This document shows, one piece after another, positions 63,004 through 64,000 of a DNA stretch of 64,000 nt. The DNA lies in the NCBI GenBank assembly GCA_947494335.1, contig CANLUT010000003.1, positions 62,001 to 126,000 of the forward strand, given 5' to 3'. The stretch's first letter is position 1. Every line of letters starts with the position of its first letter. This DNA is from Oligoflexales bacterium. GTDB taxonomy: Bacteria > Bdellovibrionota_B > Oligoflexia > Oligoflexales > RGVZ01. Below the pieces are notes generated by a model, which saw only the letters and a program-made list of their open reading frames with translations, ran no database searches and was not told the origin of the DNA. A program made the translations under genes and the position numbers.

Positions 63004-64000
63004 ATGGACACGGTTCGTCAGTCAATCAATCCTAGAGTGATTTGGTGGCAGGATATTTGCAAACACCGTGCGATTTATATTGCCGGTTTGCTGGCGATGC
63101 TTCTCACAAATGGTACGGAAGTATTGGCTCCAAAAGCTCTGCAATGGATCATCGACTCTCTGATGTCGGCCTCGACACTTGCAGGAACACCAAGAGACGT
63201 TCAAGGTCTGCTTTCTAGCGATAGATTTCGCACCATCGTTAGCGCGGCACTGATATTTGTCACCATTGCGTTCTTCGGTCTATTAGGTCGTGTTTTTTGG
63301 CGTTTTACACTCGCCAGAATGACTCATGTGTCCAGCAATACCATGCGTCAGGGGATCTGGGAGTCCATTCGAAAATCTGAACTGGAGTCACTTGGGCGGT
63401 TTACTTTAGGTGACCTCATGAATCGCGCGATTGGCGACGTGAACGCGGCCCGATGGATATTTGGATTTACTATTGTGTTGACCTGTGATGTCATTTTCTT
63501 CTCCTTGCTTGGCTCGATTGCCATGATTTTGATTCATCCGGGGCTTGCAATAGCCTGTTTGTCAACTTTCGTGATCATCCCATTCATCGCGATAAAACTG
63601 GCGCGGATGGAGTACGGTGCGCATGAGGCGGCCCAAAACGAATTAACAACACTGTCAGAGCAGGTGAGTCAGTCCGTTCGTGGCATCCGGGCGCAGCGTG
63701 CCAGTTATGGATTCCACGTTTGGACTGATGCCATGAAAGGTTCGGCCATTCGCTATGGCGCTCTCCGTTTAAAGGCTCAGAAAATTTCTATCAACAGTTT
63801 TCCGCTGTGTAACGTGCCAACAATTCTTTCATACATGATTTTGTTGGCGTGGGGATCGCGACTTGTTGCTGATAAGTCCATAACAGTTGGGCAGTTTGCC
63901 GCTATGGCCTCTTACGTTTACCTCTTGCAGGGACCGCTTGCTGCTGACATTGGCGGATTGATTTCTGAATGGCAAAGGGGATTTGCGTCGCTTAGGCGTA
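63004..64000 (+). CDS. ABC exporter, transmembrane domain (partial, C-terminus outside window)
   Basis: The first 332 codons of an ABC exporter half-transporter. About six hydrophobic helices are seen, beginning with YIAGLLAMLLTNGTEVLAP, and MNRAIGDVNAARWIFG matches the coupling-helix region of the MsbA/MdlB type. The ATPase part lies beyond the right edge. ATG 63004 is taken as start; the site before it is weak (GGACA). The substrate is unknown. Confidence 0.82.
   Translation, partial: MDTVRQSINPRVIWWQDICKHRAIYIAGLLAMLLTNGTEVLAPKALQWIIDSLMSASTLAGTPRDVQGLLSSDRFRTIVSAALIFVTIAFFGLLGRVFWRFTLARMTHVSSNTMRQGIWESIRKSELESLGRFTLGDLMNRAIGDVNAARWIFGFTIVLTCDVIFFSLLGSIAMILIHPGLAIACLSTFVIIPFIAIKLARMEYGAHEAAQNELTTLSEQVSQSVRGIRAQRASYGFHVWTDAMKGSAIRYGALRLKAQKISINSFPLCNVPTILSYMILLAWGSRLVADKSITVGQFAAMASYVYLLQGPLAADIGGLISEWQRGFASLRR

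Noticed and set aside
1-64000. CRISPR array, prophage, intact insertion sequence, integrase or toxin-antitoxin pair
   Set aside because: No spaced direct repeats, transposase, integrase or phage genes could be recognised.

Overview
The window reads as a densely packed chromosome segment of a free-living, motile Gram-negative bacterium of moderate GC content. Outer-membrane biogenesis genes (an lptD, an lptE-like lipoprotein, several beta-barrel proteins, a TonB-like transducer), a full branched-chain amino acid transporter and a chemosensory operon with hybrid CheA kinases support this. The mixture (SelU, RF3, SlyD, FapA-like DUF342 protein, DUF455 protein, Rsm22-like methyltransferase, many lineage-specific exported proteins) suggests a Bdellovibrionota/Oligoflexia-type or other deltaproteobacteria-like lineage. 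That placement is inference from gene content; no diagnostic marker such as a 16S gene is present.

Layout. 1-12277: housekeeping genes (tRNA selenouridine synthase, NifU-like, PhoU, purK-purE, an MFS exporter, prfC with a DODA-type dioxygenase and a BtpA-like protein), a secreted 14-residue-repeat protein and two divergent methyltransferases related to METTL25 and METTL17/Rsm22. 12278-14600: a rearranged-looking block with a 5S rRNA lacking its 5' end, fused directly to a remnant ORF, a perfect hairpin and an orphan beta-barrel gene. 14601-27420: purine nucleoside phosphorylase overlapping a DUF455/ATP-grasp fusion, an ABC-F ATPase, a soluble triple-PAS chemoreceptor, a phosphofructokinase, rlmN, a DUF342/FapA protein and an SlyD-type isomerase. 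27467-32183: livK-livH-livM-livG-livF, read leftward. 32288-41231: TonB-like protein, then the chemosensory operon cheA(REC-first)-cheA(REC-last)-cheW-cheB-cheR, preceded by a leader with a strong 13-bp composite helix. 41256-50836: DUF420 membrane protein, tRNA-Ala(UGC), small exported cysteine-containing proteins, lysC, HAD hydrolase, tdk, a fused alpha-beta 2-oxoacid dehydrogenase E1, xthA. 51198-58320: accD-folC-lptD in one transcription unit, an lptE-like gene facing it, a STAS-like protein. 58367-64000: lipoprotein, FadL/PorV-like barrel, a DNA-binding coiled-coil protein, a degenerate receiver-TPR protein, and the start of an ABC exporter.

The genes that most clearly work together are the chemosensory set (two CheA-type kinases, each with a receiver domain and two CheW-like modules, with adaptor, esterase and methyltransferase), the Liv transporter and the envelope cluster. 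I see no CRISPR array, no intact insertion sequence, no prophage and no recognisable defence system. The least ordinary items are the truncated 5S junction, the DUF455-ATP-grasp fusion, the structured leader in front of the tandem double-CheW CheA genes, the receiver-TPR protein with Glu at the phosphorylation site, and the LptD with a long helical insertion.
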